Source of the DNA: Colwellia sp. BRX10-3
GTDB taxonomy: Bacteria; Pseudomonadota; Gammaproteobacteria; Enterobacterales; Alteromonadaceae
Direction: 5' to 3'
DNA length: 64,000 nt
NCBI RefSeq assembly: GCF_014077505.1
Contig: NZ_JACGWA010000007.1
Location: forward strand, 62,001-126,000
The notes beneath the pieces are model-generated. The model saw only the letters and a program-made list of their open reading frames with translations, did not search any database and had not been told where the DNA came from. Positions 1 through 10,161 of the stretch are shown here, piece after piece. A program made the position numbers and the translations under genes. Numbering within the stretch: the stretch's first letter is position 1; each line of letters starts with the position of its first letter.

Positions 1-1492
1 AATCGATGAAGAAAACAAAACCGTAAAATTGGTCTTGTCAATCGACCCGGGTAAGCGCGTTTATGTTAATCGTATTAACTTTAAAGGTAACAATGTTACC
101 GCTGAGCATGTTTTACGCCGAGAAATGCGTCAAATGGAAGGTGCTTGGTTATCTAATAGCTTAGTTGAAGGCTCAAAAGCTTGGTTACAACGTTTGCCTT
201 ACATGGAAACTGTTGAGTTTGAAACCAATCAATTACCCGGTGAAGACGACCTCGTTAATATTGACTTTGAAGTCAAAGAACAGCCGTCGGGTTCATTTAC
301 CGCAGGTATTGGTTATGGCTCACAAACACAGTTAAGTTTGAATGCCGGTATACAGCAAAATAACTTTTTGGGTACAGGTAATCGCTTAGGTTTTAGCATT
401 AATACTTCAAGCTATTCAAAAAGTGCTAATGTTTCATTCACCGACCCATACTTTACCGTTGACGGAGTATCGTTAGGTGGCAATATTTTCTATCAAGAAT
501 TTGATGCAGGTAATGCCAACCTCGTTGAGTATAATAATAAAACTTATGGTGCAGGCCTAACTTTAGGTTTTCCTGTTAACGAGTATGTACGCTTGAGTTT
601 TGGTGTAGGCTACAAAAATAATGGCATTACTCGCCTAGAAACTTACGAACAAATTCAGAAGTTTTATGAATTATATTCAGATCCTAATGATCCGGATGGT
701 GGTTTGAGTTTTGAAAACTTTGATCTGAATGCGGCTATAATGCGCTCAACGCTGAATCGCGGTACATTTCCTACTGACGGTTCGCAACAAAGTTTATCTT
801 ACAAGATGACTACACCTAATTCAGATGTAAATTACTTTAAAGTTAACTTAGATACTAAGTGGTATTTCCCGTTAACACGCGACCAACGTTGGACCGTTTT
901 AGCTAAATTTCAGTTAGGTTATGGTAACGGTTATGGTTCTGTAGAAGGTAACGACCAAGTGTTACCATTTTGGGAAAACTTTAGAGCGGGTGGCTCAGGG
1001 ACTTTAAGAGGCTTTGAGGCTAATATTGTAGGTCCACGTGCCATTTATCGTAGACCCACTTCAATTCCTGGCACTCCTGATTCAGTTGGCGCTGGTGGTG
1101 GTTGTTGTTTAGGACCAGATCATGATTTTATTCAAACGTCGAGACGTTCTGTTGGTGGTAATGCCATAGCAATTGCGGGACTTGAACTTATTGTACCAAC
1201 ACCATTTTTAGATGAAGGCTTCAGCAATAGTGTTCGCTCAAGTATATTTATCGATGCAGGTAATGTTTGGGATACTGAATTTAATTTAGATGACTATAAA
1301 GATTTGAATAGCGTAGAACGTGAAAAAATTGCAGACTATTCCGATGCTGGGCGTTACCGAGCGTCTGCAGGATTATCGGTACAATGGATATCGCCAATGG
1401 GACCTATGATTTTTAGTTTTGCCAAAACTTTGAAAGAAGTTGAAGGTGATGATACTGAATTCTTTAGCTTCAATATCGGGCAAACATTTTAA
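1..1492 (+). CDS. bamA: Outer membrane protein assembly factor BamA, 3' part only
   Basis: The reading frame is open from base 2, so the gene starts before the window; about 496 C-terminal residues are present out of a usual length near 800. The first 70 or so residues look like the last POTRA domain, and the rest is the 16-stranded beta barrel that folds and inserts outer membrane proteins. The conserved barrel segment GTLRGFEANIVGP (an LRGF version of the family's VRGF lid-loop motif) is visible, and the protein ends in phenylalanine (NIGQTF), as expected for a barrel. An extracellular-type loop near bases 1085-1130 holds two adjacent cysteines (GGGCCLGPDHD), which is unusual. It is followed by skp, as in other Gammaproteobacteria. 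Confidence 0.95.
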   Translation, partial: IDEENKTVKLVLSIDPGKRVYVNRINFKGNNVTAEHVLRREMRQMEGAWLSNSLVEGSKAWLQRLPYMETVEFETNQLPGEDDLVNIDFEVKEQPSGSFTAGIGYGSQTQLSLNAGIQQNNFLGTGNRLGFSINTSSYSKSANVSFTDPYFTVDGVSLGGNIFYQEFDAGNANLVEYNNKTYGAGLTLGFPVNEYVRLSFGVGYKNNGITRLETYEQIQKFYELYSDPNDPDGGLSFENFDLNAAIMRSTLNRGTFPTDGSQQSLSYKMTTPNSDVNYFKVNLDTKWYFPLTRDQRWTVLAKFQLGYGNGYGSVEGNDQVLPFWENFRAGGSGTLRGFEANIVGPRAIYRRPTSIPGTPDSVGAGGGCCLGPDHDFIQTSRRSVGGNAIAIAGLELIVPTPFLDEGFSNSVRSSIFIDAGNVWDTEFNLDDYKDLNSVEREKIADYSDAGRYRASAGLSVQWISPMGPMIFSFAKTLKEVEGDDTEFFSFNIGQTF

Positions 1493-1633
1493 GGTTTACT
1501 TAAATAAAGGTTATTAATTGTTTAAATTAAGCATCCTTTAAATAAATAGGCTTGAACCAAATTAACTGAGACGGTATAACTACCGCATAACAAAATAATA
1601 TAAATATATTTGAAAATATTTTAGGAGTAAAAA

Positions 1634-2152
1634 TTGAAAAATTTGATTAGAACTATCGCAATCGCTACAGCGGCATCAGGGTATATTTTAGCAAGTTCAG
1701 CTATGGCAGCAGATCAAAAAATTGCTGTGGTAAATTTCCAAGAAATTATGGGTAAAATTCCACAAACTGCGGCAGTAATGAAAAGCTTAGAAGAAGAGTT
1801 TAAAGACGAAAAAGCTGTGCTTGCACAACTTGAGCAAGATATTAAATATCTTCAAGAAAAGCGTAAGCGCGACGGTTCTTTAATGAGTGCTAAAGATATT
1901 GAAGAATTAGAAGCCAAAATTGGTGTGCTTTTTCAAGATTACCAAACCAAAGGAAAAGCTTTTCAACAGAGCACTGGTGCTAGAAAAAATGAAGAAACTA
2001 ACAAAATTATCGGTTTAGTTCGCCAAGCGATTGATAATATTGCAGTTAAAGGCGATTATGATTTAGTGCTTGAGAAAAGTGCAGTTGTATACTCAAAACC
2101 AGACAGTACGATCACTGAAGAAGTGGTTAAGCAAGTTAGCAAACTGAAATAA
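1634..2152 (+). CDS. skp: Periplasmic OMP chaperone Skp/OmpH
   Basis: This 172-residue protein has an N-terminal signal peptide (about 25 residues, ending ASSAMA-AD) and a long charged helical middle region rich in Lys, Glu and Gln. That matches the coiled-coil tentacles of Skp, which holds unfolded outer membrane proteins in the periplasm for delivery to BamA. The start is TTG; it is chosen because AGGAG at 1622-1626 lies at good distance and the signal peptide begins there. It sits between bamA and lpxD, the standard order. Two strong hairpins follow before lpxD and may set the ratio of skp to the downstream lipid A genes. Confidence 0.93.
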   Translation: MKNLIRTIAIATAASGYILASSAMAADQKIAVVNFQEIMGKIPQTAAVMKSLEEEFKDEKAVLAQLEQDIKYLQEKRKRDGSLMSAKDIEELEAKIGVLFQDYQTKGKAFQQSTGARKNEETNKIIGLVRQAIDNIAVKGDYDLVLEKSAVVYSKPDSTITEEVVKQVSKLK

Positions 2153-2173
2153 TAATTTATTTTCAGGCAGATT

Positions 2174-2201
2174 GAATAAAAACTCATCTAAGTTTTTATT
2201 C
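2174..2201 (+). promoter_or_regulatory. Hairpin after skp, 11-bp stem
   Basis: GAATAAAAACT at 2174-2184 pairs perfectly with AGTTTTTATTC at 2191-2201 across a 6-base loop. It lies 20 bases after the skp stop. There is no clean T-run, so it may protect the 3' end or attenuate rather than terminate. Confidence 0.5.
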
Positions 2202-2220
2202 TGTGCTTTCTCGTCTATTT

Positions 2221-2250
2221 AATATTCCGAATCATTTGATTCGGAATATT
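2221..2250 (+). promoter_or_regulatory. Hairpin between skp and lpxD, 14-bp perfect stem
   Basis: AATATTCCGAATCA at 2221-2234 is followed by TT and then its exact reverse complement at 2237-2250. As DNA it is a near-continuous 30-bp palindrome; as RNA it is a stable hairpin about 90 bases before lpxD. Function is unknown; attenuation, a processing site or a protein operator are all possible. Confidence 0.55.
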
Positions 2251-2338
2251 GCGTTTAGCCTTTTGCTGGTTAACGTTTTTCTTTAAGCCCATACTTTAAA
2301 ATTATACTTTAGAGCACATTTAAAAGAAGTTTATTCTT

Positions 2339-3361
2339 ATGAGTTACACTCTCGCAAACATTGCTGAAAAAATAGGGGCTGTTGTTCAAGGAGACGGTCA
2401 ATGTGAAATATTAAGTATTGCCACCTTAGCTGCAGCTTCATCCGGACAAATCGCTTTTTTAGCCAACAGTAAATACAGTGATCAATTAGCTTCGACTAAA
2501 GCAAGTGCAGTTATTGTAACTGAGGCTGAAGCAGAAAAATGTACAACTAATGCTTTAGTCATGGCGAACCCTTACATGGGCTATGCCCTCGTTGCTCAGT
2601 TACTAGATACAACACCTAAACCTGCTAATAGCATTCATGCTAGTGCAGTTATTGATGATGGAGCAATTATTGGCAAGAATGTAACTATAGGCGCTAATGC
2701 GGTAATAGAAGCCGGTGTTAATCTTTCAGACGGCGTTAGTATAGGTGCTGGTACTTTTATTGGCATTGCTGCTCAAATAGGCACTAATTCTACCATTTGG
2801 TCTAATGTTAGTGTTTATCATGGCGTGATTATTGGCGATAATTGCGCTGTACACGCCAATTCTGTTATTGGTTCTGATGGTTTTGGTTATGCAAATAACC
2901 AAGGGAATTGGGTTAAAATACCGCAACTAGGCACGGTAGTTATAGGCGATAATGTCGAGATTGGCGCCAGTACCACAATAGATCGTGGCGCTTTAGGTAA
3001 CACCATTATTAATAATGGTGTTATTTTAGATAATCAAATACAGATTGCTCATAATGTTGTAATCGGTGAGAATACAGCTATGGCGGCATGTAGTGTTATT
3101 GCTGGCAGTACAGAAATTGGAAAAAATTGCGTTATTGCAGGTCTAGTTGGCATAAATGGACATATTAACATCGCTGATGGTTGTGTGTTTACTGGCATGA
3201 GCATGGTAACAAAATCGATATCTGAGTCAGGGGTATATTCATCTGGTATGCCTTGCCAACCAAACAAAGATTGGCATAAAAGCAATGCTAGGATCAGAAA
3301 GCTTGAATCGATAACGAAACGATTAAGCACTGTAGAAAAAGAATTAGCTTCAAGAAGCTAG
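2339..3361 (+). CDS. lpxD: UDP-3-O-(3-hydroxyacyl)glucosamine N-acyltransferase LpxD
   Basis: LpxD adds the second 3-hydroxyacyl chain, from acyl-ACP, to UDP-3-O-acylglucosamine in lipid A synthesis in the cytoplasm. The 340-residue length matches the family. Residues 1-100 are the uridine-binding domain (LANIAEKIGAVVQGDG). Residues of about 100-300 are a left-handed beta-helix of hexapeptide repeats (IGKNVTIGANAVIEAG and following), and a C-terminal helix (NARIRKLESITKRLSTVEKEL) ends the protein. The segment VVIGDNVEIGASTTIDRGALG is typical of LpxD. It lies in the conserved skp-lpxD-fabZ-lpxA-lpxB order. Confidence 0.96.
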   Translation: MSYTLANIAEKIGAVVQGDGQCEILSIATLAAASSGQIAFLANSKYSDQLASTKASAVIVTEAEAEKCTTNALVMANPYMGYALVAQLLDTTPKPANSIHASAVIDDGAIIGKNVTIGANAVIEAGVNLSDGVSIGAGTFIGIAAQIGTNSTIWSNVSVYHGVIIGDNCAVHANSVIGSDGFGYANNQGNWVKIPQLGTVVIGDNVEIGASTTIDRGALGNTIINNGVILDNQIQIAHNVVIGENTAMAACSVIAGSTEIGKNCVIAGLVGINGHINIADGCVFTGMSMVTKSISESGVYSSGMPCQPNKDWHKSNARIRKLESITKRLSTVEKELASRS

Positions 3362-3412
3362 CACTATGACATCATGGTTATGAACATAGTTAAGTAAATA
3401 GAGGAAAAAATT

Positions 3413-3865
3413 TTGGAATCGCAAAATAATATTATCGATGTTGAAGAAATTAAAACAATTATTCCACACCGTTACCCATTTTTATTAGTCGATCGTGTAC
3501 TTGATTACACGCCAGGGAAATCAATCCATGCGATTAAAAACGTTACGGTGAACGAACCCGCATTTATGGGGCACTTTCCAAACTATTCTATCTTCCCTGG
3601 CGTACTCATTCTCGAAGCTCTTGCGCAGGCTAGCGGTATTCTTGGCTTTAAATCTGTTGCAGATAAAGGCGAGGGCGAGTTGTTTTTGTTTGCCTCTATA
3701 GACAAAGCAAAATTTAAAAAGCCTGTTCACCCCGGCGATACTATGCATTTGCATCTAGAACTTATTAAAGAGCGACGTGGTATGTGGAAATTTTACGGCG
3801 AAGCGAGAGTTGATGGCAAAGTTGTTTGCTCTGCTGACTTAATGTGCGCAAGAAGAGCATTATAA
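3413..3865 (+). CDS. fabZ: 3-hydroxyacyl-ACP dehydratase FabZ
   Basis: FabZ dehydrates 3-hydroxyacyl-ACP in fatty acid elongation and competes with LpxA/LpxD for the same acyl pool. The 150-residue hot-dog fold protein shows the family signature [13 protein letters not shown] and the catalytic region [23 protein letters not shown], with the active-site His in GHFP and Glu in LEALAQ. The start is TTG, supported by GAGGAAA at 3401-3407 and by the family's usual length. It ends one base before the lpxA start codon, so the two are probably translationally coupled. Confidence 0.96.
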   Translation: MESQNNIIDVEEIKTIIPHRYPFLLVDRVLDYTPGKSIHAIKNVTVNEPAFMGHFPNYSIFPGVLILEALAQASGILGFKSVADKGEGELFLFASIDKAKFKKPVHPGDTMHLHLELIKERRGMWKFYGEARVDGKVVCSADLMCARRAL

Positions 3866-3866
3866 T

Positions 3867-4655
3867 ATGTTGAATTCAACTGCATTGATTCACCCTCAAG
3901 CTATTATCGAAGATGGCGCGATTATTGGCAAAAATGTCAAAATTGGCCCATGGACGCATATAGCAGCCAATGTTGTCATTGGTGATAATTGTCATATTAG
4001 CTCACACGTTGTTATAAATGGCCCAACCATCATTGGCAAAGGCAATCGAATTTTTCAATTCGCTTCAATTGGTGAAGATTGTCAAGATTTGAAATATGCC
4101 GGTGAATTAACTGAGTTAGTGATTGGTGACAATAATATCTTCCGCGAAAACTGCACCGTACATCGCGGAACAATTCAAGATAATAGCTTGACTAAAATTG
4201 GCAGCAATAACTTATTTATGGCTTACACTCATGTAGCTCATGACTGTATAGTGGGCAGTAATTGTATTTTAGCAAATGGTGCCTCAATCGCAGGTCATGT
4301 TCATGTTGGTGACCATGTCATTATCGGTGGTATGGCAGGTGTGCATCAGTTTTGTCATATTGGCGCGCATTGTTTTGTTGCGGCCAATTCACTCATATTA
4401 AAAGATGTACCGCCTTATGTCATGGCTTCAGGTCAACCGGCAAAACCTTTTGGGTTAAACAGTGAAGGGTTAAAACGTCGAGGTTTTGATAAAAATGTTA
4501 TTTTGCATATTAAACGTGCTTATAAAGCAGTTTATCGCCAAGGCTTAACCGTTGATGAAGCAATGAATAAGATTGCTGAAGGGGATGATTATATGGCGGA
4601 GTTGACTTTATTTACTGACTTTATTAAACATTCTAGCCGCGGTATTATCCGATAA
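3867..4655 (+). CDS. lpxA: UDP-N-acetylglucosamine acyltransferase LpxA
   Basis: LpxA catalyses the first committed-pathway acylation of lipid A, moving 3-hydroxyacyl from ACP to UDP-GlcNAc. At 262 residues it equals the E. coli enzyme. The N-terminal two thirds is a left-handed beta-helix of hexapeptide repeats (IIGKNVKIGPWTHI). The catalytic His region is FMAYTHVAHDCIVG, and GGMAGVHQFCHIGAHCF follows. The C-terminal 70 residues are the helical domain (GLKRRGFDKNVILHIKRAYK). It starts immediately after fabZ. Confidence 0.96.
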   Translation: MLNSTALIHPQAIIEDGAIIGKNVKIGPWTHIAANVVIGDNCHISSHVVINGPTIIGKGNRIFQFASIGEDCQDLKYAGELTELVIGDNNIFRENCTVHRGTIQDNSLTKIGSNNLFMAYTHVAHDCIVGSNCILANGASIAGHVHVGDHVIIGGMAGVHQFCHIGAHCFVAANSLILKDVPPYVMASGQPAKPFGLNSEGLKRRGFDKNVILHIKRAYKAVYRQGLTVDEAMNKIAEGDDYMAELTLFTDFIKHSSRGIIR

Positions 4656-4719
4656 TTATCTGGTGATGGCAGAGAATTAATAACCTTTATTGAACAATAA
4701 TTTATCAACTAGTCAAACT

Positions 4720-5868
4720 ATGAATAAATCAGCAGTTACATTCGCTATAGTGGTTGGCGAGCACTCCGGCGACACCTTAGGTGCCGGTTTGATGCAACAA
4801 CTTCTACTGAGTCATCCAGAGGCCAAATTTATCGGCATTGGTGGCCCTAAAATGCTTGCGTTGGGCTTTGAAAATTTATTCGACATGGAAGAACTGTCGG
4901 TCATGGGCGTTTTTGAAGTGCTAGGCCGACTGCGTCGTTTGTTACATATTCGTAAGTCATTAAGTGATTACTTTATTGCCAATAAGCCTAATGTTTTTAT
5001 CGGTATTGACGCACCTGACTTTAATATAGCCTTAGAAGCTAAGTTAAAAGCGCAAACAATAAAAACCGTACATTATGTTAGCCCATCGGTTTGGGCTTGG
5101 CGTGAAAAGCGCGTTTTCAAAATTGCCAAAGCAACTAATATGGTTTTATCGTTATTACCGTTTGAAAAAGCGTTTTATGATAAACACCAAATACCTTGTA
5201 CTTTCGTTGGCCACTCGCTTGCTGACGATATTCCACTGGTTTCCGATAAGCTTATGGCACGAAAAGCCTTAGGTTTGTCTGAGTCAGCAAAAATTCTTGC
5301 ACTGATGCCCGGTAGCCGTGGAGGAGAACTTTCACGACTGGTTGAGCCTTTTTTACAAACAGCAAAAAAATTATTAGCTAGTGAGCAAGCCAATTCCATT
5401 GAGCTGATTTTTGTTGTGCCTATGATCAGTGATAAAAGAGCACAGCAATTTAATCAACTACATCAAAAAATAGCGCCAGATCTTCCTGTTAGCATTATTG
5501 TTGGTAAAACTCAACAAGTGATGGCTGCCAGTGATTGCTTATTGACGGCATCAGGCACAGTTACTTTAGAAGCGGCCTTAGTAAAACGCCCTATGGTGAT
5601 TTGTTATAAGTTTAATCCGCTGACCTATTATATGTTTAAAGGTTTTGTGAAATTGAAGTGGTTTTCATTGCCGAACTTACTAGCAAATAAAAGCTTAGTA
5701 CCTGAATTACTGCAATCAGAGGTTAGTGTAGAAAATATTCTTCCGTTAATTGAAGAGCGCTTGTTTGAAGATCAGTCAGCATTAAATCAAGCCTATACTG
5801 ATATTCATTTAATGCTTAAGCAAAATGCCAGTGAGCAAGCAGCTAAAGCTGTTATCGACTTATTATAA
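4720..5868 (+). CDS. lpxB: Lipid-A-disaccharide synthase LpxB
   Basis: LpxB is a GT19 glycosyltransferase that joins lipid X and UDP-diacylglucosamine to give the tetra-acylated disaccharide at the inner membrane. The N-terminal FAIVVGEHSGDTLGAGLM and the downstream SVWAWREKRV and ASGTVTLEAAL segments are family hallmarks. The ATG at 4720 gives 382 residues, the E. coli length. An in-frame TTG at 4690 would add ten residues and has a GGCAGAGAA stretch upstream, so the start is not certain. The gene follows lpxA by about 65 bases and precedes rnhB. Confidence 0.94.
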   Translation: MNKSAVTFAIVVGEHSGDTLGAGLMQQLLLSHPEAKFIGIGGPKMLALGFENLFDMEELSVMGVFEVLGRLRRLLHIRKSLSDYFIANKPNVFIGIDAPDFNIALEAKLKAQTIKTVHYVSPSVWAWREKRVFKIAKATNMVLSLLPFEKAFYDKHQIPCTFVGHSLADDIPLVSDKLMARKALGLSESAKILALMPGSRGGELSRLVEPFLQTAKKLLASEQANSIELIFVVPMISDKRAQQFNQLHQKIAPDLPVSIIVGKTQQVMAASDCLLTASGTVTLEAALVKRPMVICYKFNPLTYYMFKGFVKLKWFSLPNLLANKSLVPELLQSEVSVENILPLIEERLFEDQSALNQAYTDIHLMLKQNASEQAAKAVIDLL

Positions 5869-5886
5869 TATTGAACCAGAGTAATT

Positions 5887-6537
5887 ATGCCTGCTGTTAA
5901 AAAAGTTTTTCCGCCTTTTGAATATCCCGTTGCCTATTGTATTGCAGGTGTTGACGAAGTAGGTCGCGGGCCTTTAGTCGGTGATGTTGTTACTGCCGCA
6001 GTTATATTAGACCCGGATAATCCAATTGAAGGATTAATGGACTCAAAAAAGCTTTCAGAAAAGAAAAGACAGCACTTGTCGATAGAAATTAAGCAACGTG
6101 CTATCGCTTGGTCGATTGGCCGAGCGTCTCCAGAAGAAATTGATAGCCTTAATATTCTTCATGCCACCATGTTGGCTATGCAACGTGCAGTACAAGGATT
6201 AACTGTGACACCCGATTATGTGTTGGTTGATGGTAACCGTTGCCCAATATTTGCCTTTGAAACCGGTAATATTGCCAGTCAAAGTGTGGTGAAAGGTGAT
6301 GCGCGCGTATCGGAAATTAGTGCAGCGTCTATTTTAGCTAAAGTGGTCAGAGACGATGAGATGATCGCATTAGACAAACTTTATCCTTATTATGGTTTTG
6401 CACAACATAAAGGCTATCCAACAAAAGCACATTTAGAAAGAATCATCGAGCATGGGGTACTTGACTGCTATCGTAGAAGTTTCAAACCTGTCGCCAATGT
6501 ACTCGCTAATGCAGCAACGCATAATAAAAATAATTAG
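5887..6537 (+). CDS. rnhB: Ribonuclease HII
   Basis: RNase HII cuts the RNA strand of RNA-DNA hybrids and removes single ribonucleotides from DNA. The 216-residue protein shows the active-site opening [20 protein letters not shown] with the Asp-Glu pair, [11 protein letters not shown], then VDGNRCP with the third acidic residue, and the conserved [11 protein letters not shown] (fourth Asp). It lies 18 bases after lpxB and 8 bases before dnaE, in an arrangement found widely in Gammaproteobacteria, so it is likely cotranscribed with both. Confidence 0.96.
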   Translation: MPAVKKVFPPFEYPVAYCIAGVDEVGRGPLVGDVVTAAVILDPDNPIEGLMDSKKLSEKKRQHLSIEIKQRAIAWSIGRASPEEIDSLNILHATMLAMQRAVQGLTVTPDYVLVDGNRCPIFAFETGNIASQSVVKGDARVSEISAASILAKVVRDDEMIALDKLYPYYGFAQHKGYPTKAHLERIIEHGVLDCYRRSFKPVANVLANAATHNKNN

Positions 6538-6545
6538 AGCACTAG

Positions 6546-9500
6546 ATGTCTGAATCCGAGTCCACAATAACCACAACGTCCGTCGCTGATTCTAGTGTCG
6601 TTACAACAGGAAATGATCCTAAGTTTATTCATTTAAGAATACACAGTGATTATTCGATGTCAGACGGCCTAAAAAAAGTTAAGCCAATCGTTGCTAGAGC
6701 AGCTGAGTTGAATATGCCTGCGATGGCATTAACCGACCAAACAAATTTATGTGGTTTAGTTAAATACTACCATGCTGCACATGGTGCAGGATTAAAGCCG
6801 ATTATTGGATGTGACTTTTGGGTTAAAAGCGACGCGCTCGAAGATGAATTATCACGGTTAGTTGTTTTAGCAACCAGTAATGTGGGATATAAAAATTTAA
6901 CTGAATTAATTTCCAAAGCTTATTTACGTGGTCATATTCAAGGTAAAGCGGTACTAGACCGAGATTGGTTAATTGAGCGAGCAGAAGGCTTAATTTTACT
7001 TTCTGGTGGCCGTGAAGGCGACGTCGGTAAAGCCTTGTTAAAAGGTAACGGTGAATTTGTTGATGAAATGCTCGAGTTTTATCTGCAATATTTTCCAAAC
7101 TGCTATTACATCGAACTCATCAGAACCGGTCGTAATGATGAAGAAAACTATCTCCATCTTGCTGTAGAACTTGCGTCTCGCCATGATCTTCCTGTGGTTG
7201 CCACTAATGAGGTGATGTTTTTAAGTCCTGATGATTTTGACGCTCATGAAATACGTGTGGCCATACATGACGGCTTTACTTTAGATGATAAACGCCGCCC
7301 GAAAAAGTATTCTAAAGAACAATATCTTCGCAGTGAAGAGGAGATGGTAGCGCTTTTTGCTGATATTCCTGAAGCCCTCGCAAACTCAGTAGAAATAGCA
7401 AAGAGATGTAATGTTACTGTACGCCTTGGTGAATATGTATTACCAGATTTCCCTACCGAAGGCTTATCGATAGAAGACTATTTAGTCAAAGTTTCAGAAG
7501 AAGGTTTAGAAGAAAGATTAGAGTTTATATTTGATAAAAACGCGCCTGATTATGCAGAAAAACGTAAACCTTACGATGAGCGTTTAGCCATAGAGCTAAA
7601 AGTTGTTAATAACATGGGCTTCCCGGGTTATTTCCTAATCGTAATGGAGTTTATTCAGTGGAGTAAAGACAATAATATTCCTGTAGGCCCTGGACGTGGT
7701 TCAGGAGCAGGTTCATTGGTGGCTTATGCACAAAAGATTACCGATCTTGATCCACTAGAATACGATTTACTTTTTGAGCGTTTTCTAAACCCTGAACGTG
7801 TCTCGATGCCTGATTTTGATATTGATTTTTGCATGGACAGGCGTGATGAAGTTATTGATCACGTTGCTGAATTATATGGCCGAGATGCGGTATCGCAAAT
7901 CATTACCTTCGGTACCATGGCAGCCAAAGCGGTAATTCGTGATGTAGGCCGAGTGTTGGGTCATCCTTATGGTTTTGTTGACCGTATTTCAAAATTGATC
8001 CCACCAACACCGGGTATGACTTTAGCGAAAGCCTTCGAAGAAGAGCCAAAGTTACCTGAGATTTATGCCCAAGACAGTGACGTAAAAGATCTGATTGATA
8101 TGTGCCGAATTTTAGAAGGCACAACACGAAATGCCGGTAAACATGCCGGTGGTGTGGTTATTTCTCCTACCACGATCACCGATTTTGCACCACTTTATTG
8201 TGATGAAGAAGGTAAAAATCCGGTAACGCAATTTGATAAAAATGACGTTGAAGATGCTGGTTTAGTTAAGTTTGATTTTCTTGGACTTCGTACGTTAACC
8301 ATTTTGCAGTGGGCCATTGAAATGGCTGATGCCAAACTGCTTAAGCAGGGTGAAGAGCCGATTAATCTAGCCACGATTGATCTCGAAGATAAAGCCAGTT
8401 TTAAAGTATTATTAAAATCGGAAACAACCGCAGTTTTCCAACTTGAGTCCAGCGGTATGAAATCGCTGATAGCAAAACTTAAACCTGATTGCTTTGAAGA
8501 TATTATCGCCTTGGTGGCGCTGTTTAGACCAGGGCCTCTACAATCGGGCATGGTTGATAACTTTATTGAACGTAAACATGGGCGTGAAGCCATTAGTTAC
8601 CCTGATGCAACTTGGCAGCATCTTGACTTAAAACCAATCCTTGAACCGACATACGGTATTATTCTATATCAAGAACAGGTTATGCAAATTGCGCAGGTAC
8701 TAGCGGGGTATTCGCTGGGTGGCGCCGATATGTTACGTCGTGCCATGGGTAAGAAAAAGCCAGAAGAAATGGCTAAGCAGCGTGAGGGCTTCGAAGCTGG
8801 CGCTGTGGGTCGCGGTGTTGATGGCGAGCTAGCCATTAAAATTTTTGATTTGGTTGAAAAATTTGCTGGTTATGGTTTTAATAAATCGCATTCTGCTGCT
8901 TATGCCTTAGTGTCTTATCAAACGCTGTGGATGAAAACCCATTTTCCTGCACCTTTTATGGCGGCGGTAATGTCAGCGGACATGGATAACACTGATAAAA
9001 TTGTCACCTTAGTTGATGAATGCGGCAATATGGGACTTGATTTATTACCACCGGATGTTAATCGCGGGCAATATAAATTTACGGTTAATGATGACGATCA
9101 AATTATTTATGGTATTGGCGCAGTTAAAGGTGTTGGTGAAGGCCCGATAGAAGCAATCATCGCTGCCCGTGAAAGTGACGGTGAGTTTATCGATTTATTC
9201 GATTTTTGTGCTCGGGTTGATCTGAAGAAAATCAATAAGCGGGTGTTAGAAAAATTAATTAAGTCTGGTGCCATGGATTCGATTGGGCCTAATGCCAAAG
9301 CTGGTCCACATCGGGCAGCATTGTTTGAGTCTTTACCTGAAGCGTTAAAAGCTGCTGAACAACATGCTAAAGCACAAGCAATTGGTCAAAATGATTTATT
9401 TGGCTTAATCAACGAAGAGCCAGAAGATAATAGACAAGCCTATAAAGAGGTCGCTAAATGGCCAGAGCAACGATGGCTTGATGGCGAAAAAGAAACATTA

Positions 9501-10109
9501 GGGTTATATTTAACGGGCCATCCGATAAATCGTTATTTAAGTGAAATTAAACGTTATGCAACGGGGCGTTTAGTGAGTTTACAGCCCACTAATAAAGATA
9601 AAACTACTGTAGCGGTAGGTTTGGTACTGGCTGTAAGGGTGTTAGTCAATAAACGTGGTCGTCGCTGGGCATTGGTAACACTTGATGACAAAAGCGCTCG
9701 AATGGACATACGTTTATTCCCAGACGACTACGATAGGTTCGCAGAACTGCTCATATCTGATGCAATTTTGGTTTGTAGCGGACAGGTCAGCTTTGATGAT
9801 TACTCTGGAGGTATTACAATGACCGCTAGAGACATAATGACTATTGCAGATGCACGTGAAAATTATGTCACTTCATTGGATTTACAAATCGATAAAAATC
9901 AGCTTTCGGGACAATTTATCGAACAATTTACACAGGTACTAACGCCTTATAAAGATGGTATTTGCCCAATTCGCGTTTTTTATCAACGAGATGAAGCGCA
10001 AGGTATGCTAGAGTTAGGGGTACAGTGGCGCGTATCGCCAAGCGACATGCTATTATACGATTTGAAAACCCTATTGGGTGAAGAGCAAGTCGAGTTAAAA
10101 TTTAAATAG
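6546..10109 (+). CDS. dnaE: DNA polymerase III alpha subunit
   Basis: This is the replicative polymerase of the holoenzyme. The 1187 residues are slightly more than E. coli's 1160; the extra length is at an N-terminal Ser/Thr-rich leader of about 25 residues. In order: a PHP domain ([17 protein letters not shown]); the polymerase palm with [15 protein letters not shown] and the catalytic acidic motif [15 protein letters not shown]; fingers ([31 protein letters not shown]); helix-hairpin-helix; and a C-terminal OB fold. It sits between rnhB and accA as usual. Confidence 0.97.
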   Translation: MSESESTITTTSVADSSVVTTGNDPKFIHLRIHSDYSMSDGLKKVKPIVARAAELNMPAMALTDQTNLCGLVKYYHAAHGAGLKPIIGCDFWVKSDALEDELSRLVVLATSNVGYKNLTELISKAYLRGHIQGKAVLDRDWLIERAEGLILLSGGREGDVGKALLKGNGEFVDEMLEFYLQYFPNCYYIELIRTGRNDEENYLHLAVELASRHDLPVVATNEVMFLSPDDFDAHEIRVAIHDGFTLDDKRRPKKYSKEQYLRSEEEMVALFADIPEALANSVEIAKRCNVTVRLGEYVLPDFPTEGLSIEDYLVKVSEEGLEERLEFIFDKNAPDYAEKRKPYDERLAIELKVVNNMGFPGYFLIVMEFIQWSKDNNIPVGPGRGSGAGSLVAYAQKITDLDPLEYDLLFERFLNPERVSMPDFDIDFCMDRRDEVIDHVAELYGRDAVSQIITFGTMAAKAVIRDVGRVLGHPYGFVDRISKLIPPTPGMTLAKAFEEEPKLPEIYAQDSDVKDLIDMCRILEGTTRNAGKHAGGVVISPTTITDFAPLYCDEEGKNPVTQFDKNDVEDAGLVKFDFLGLRTLTILQWAIEMADAKLLKQGEEPINLATIDLEDKASFKVLLKSETTAVFQLESSGMKSLIAKLKPDCFEDIIALVALFRPGPLQSGMVDNFIERKHGREAISYPDATWQHLDLKPILEPTYGIILYQEQVMQIAQVLAGYSLGGADMLRRAMGKKKPEEMAKQREGFEAGAVGRGVDGELAIKIFDLVEKFAGYGFNKSHSAAYALVSYQTLWMKTHFPAPFMAAVMSADMDNTDKIVTLVDECGNMGLDLLPPDVNRGQYKFTVNDDDQIIYGIGAVKGVGEGPIEAIIAARESDGEFIDLFDFCARVDLKKINKRVLEKLIKSGAMDSIGPNAKAGPHRAALFESLPEALKAAEQHAKAQAIGQNDLFGLINEEPEDNRQAYKEVAKWPEQRWLDGEKETLGLYLTGHPINRYLSEIKRYATGRLVSLQPTNKDKTTVAVGLVLAVRVLVNKRGRRWALVTLDDKSARMDIRLFPDDYDRFAELLISDAILVCSGQVSFDDYSGGITMTARDIMTIADARENYVTSLDLQIDKNQLSGQFIEQFTQVLTPYKDGICPIRVFYQRDEAQGMLELGVQWRVSPSDMLLYDLKTLLGEEQVELKFK

Positions 10110-10161
10110 GTAGCGTTTATTAATAACGGTACTCAAAGACAACATAGGTAAGAATAATCAT

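Noticed and set aside
3049-3330. 93-codon minus-strand frame opposite lpxD
   Set aside because: It is a shadow of the hexapeptide repeats of lpxD, without a ribosome site.
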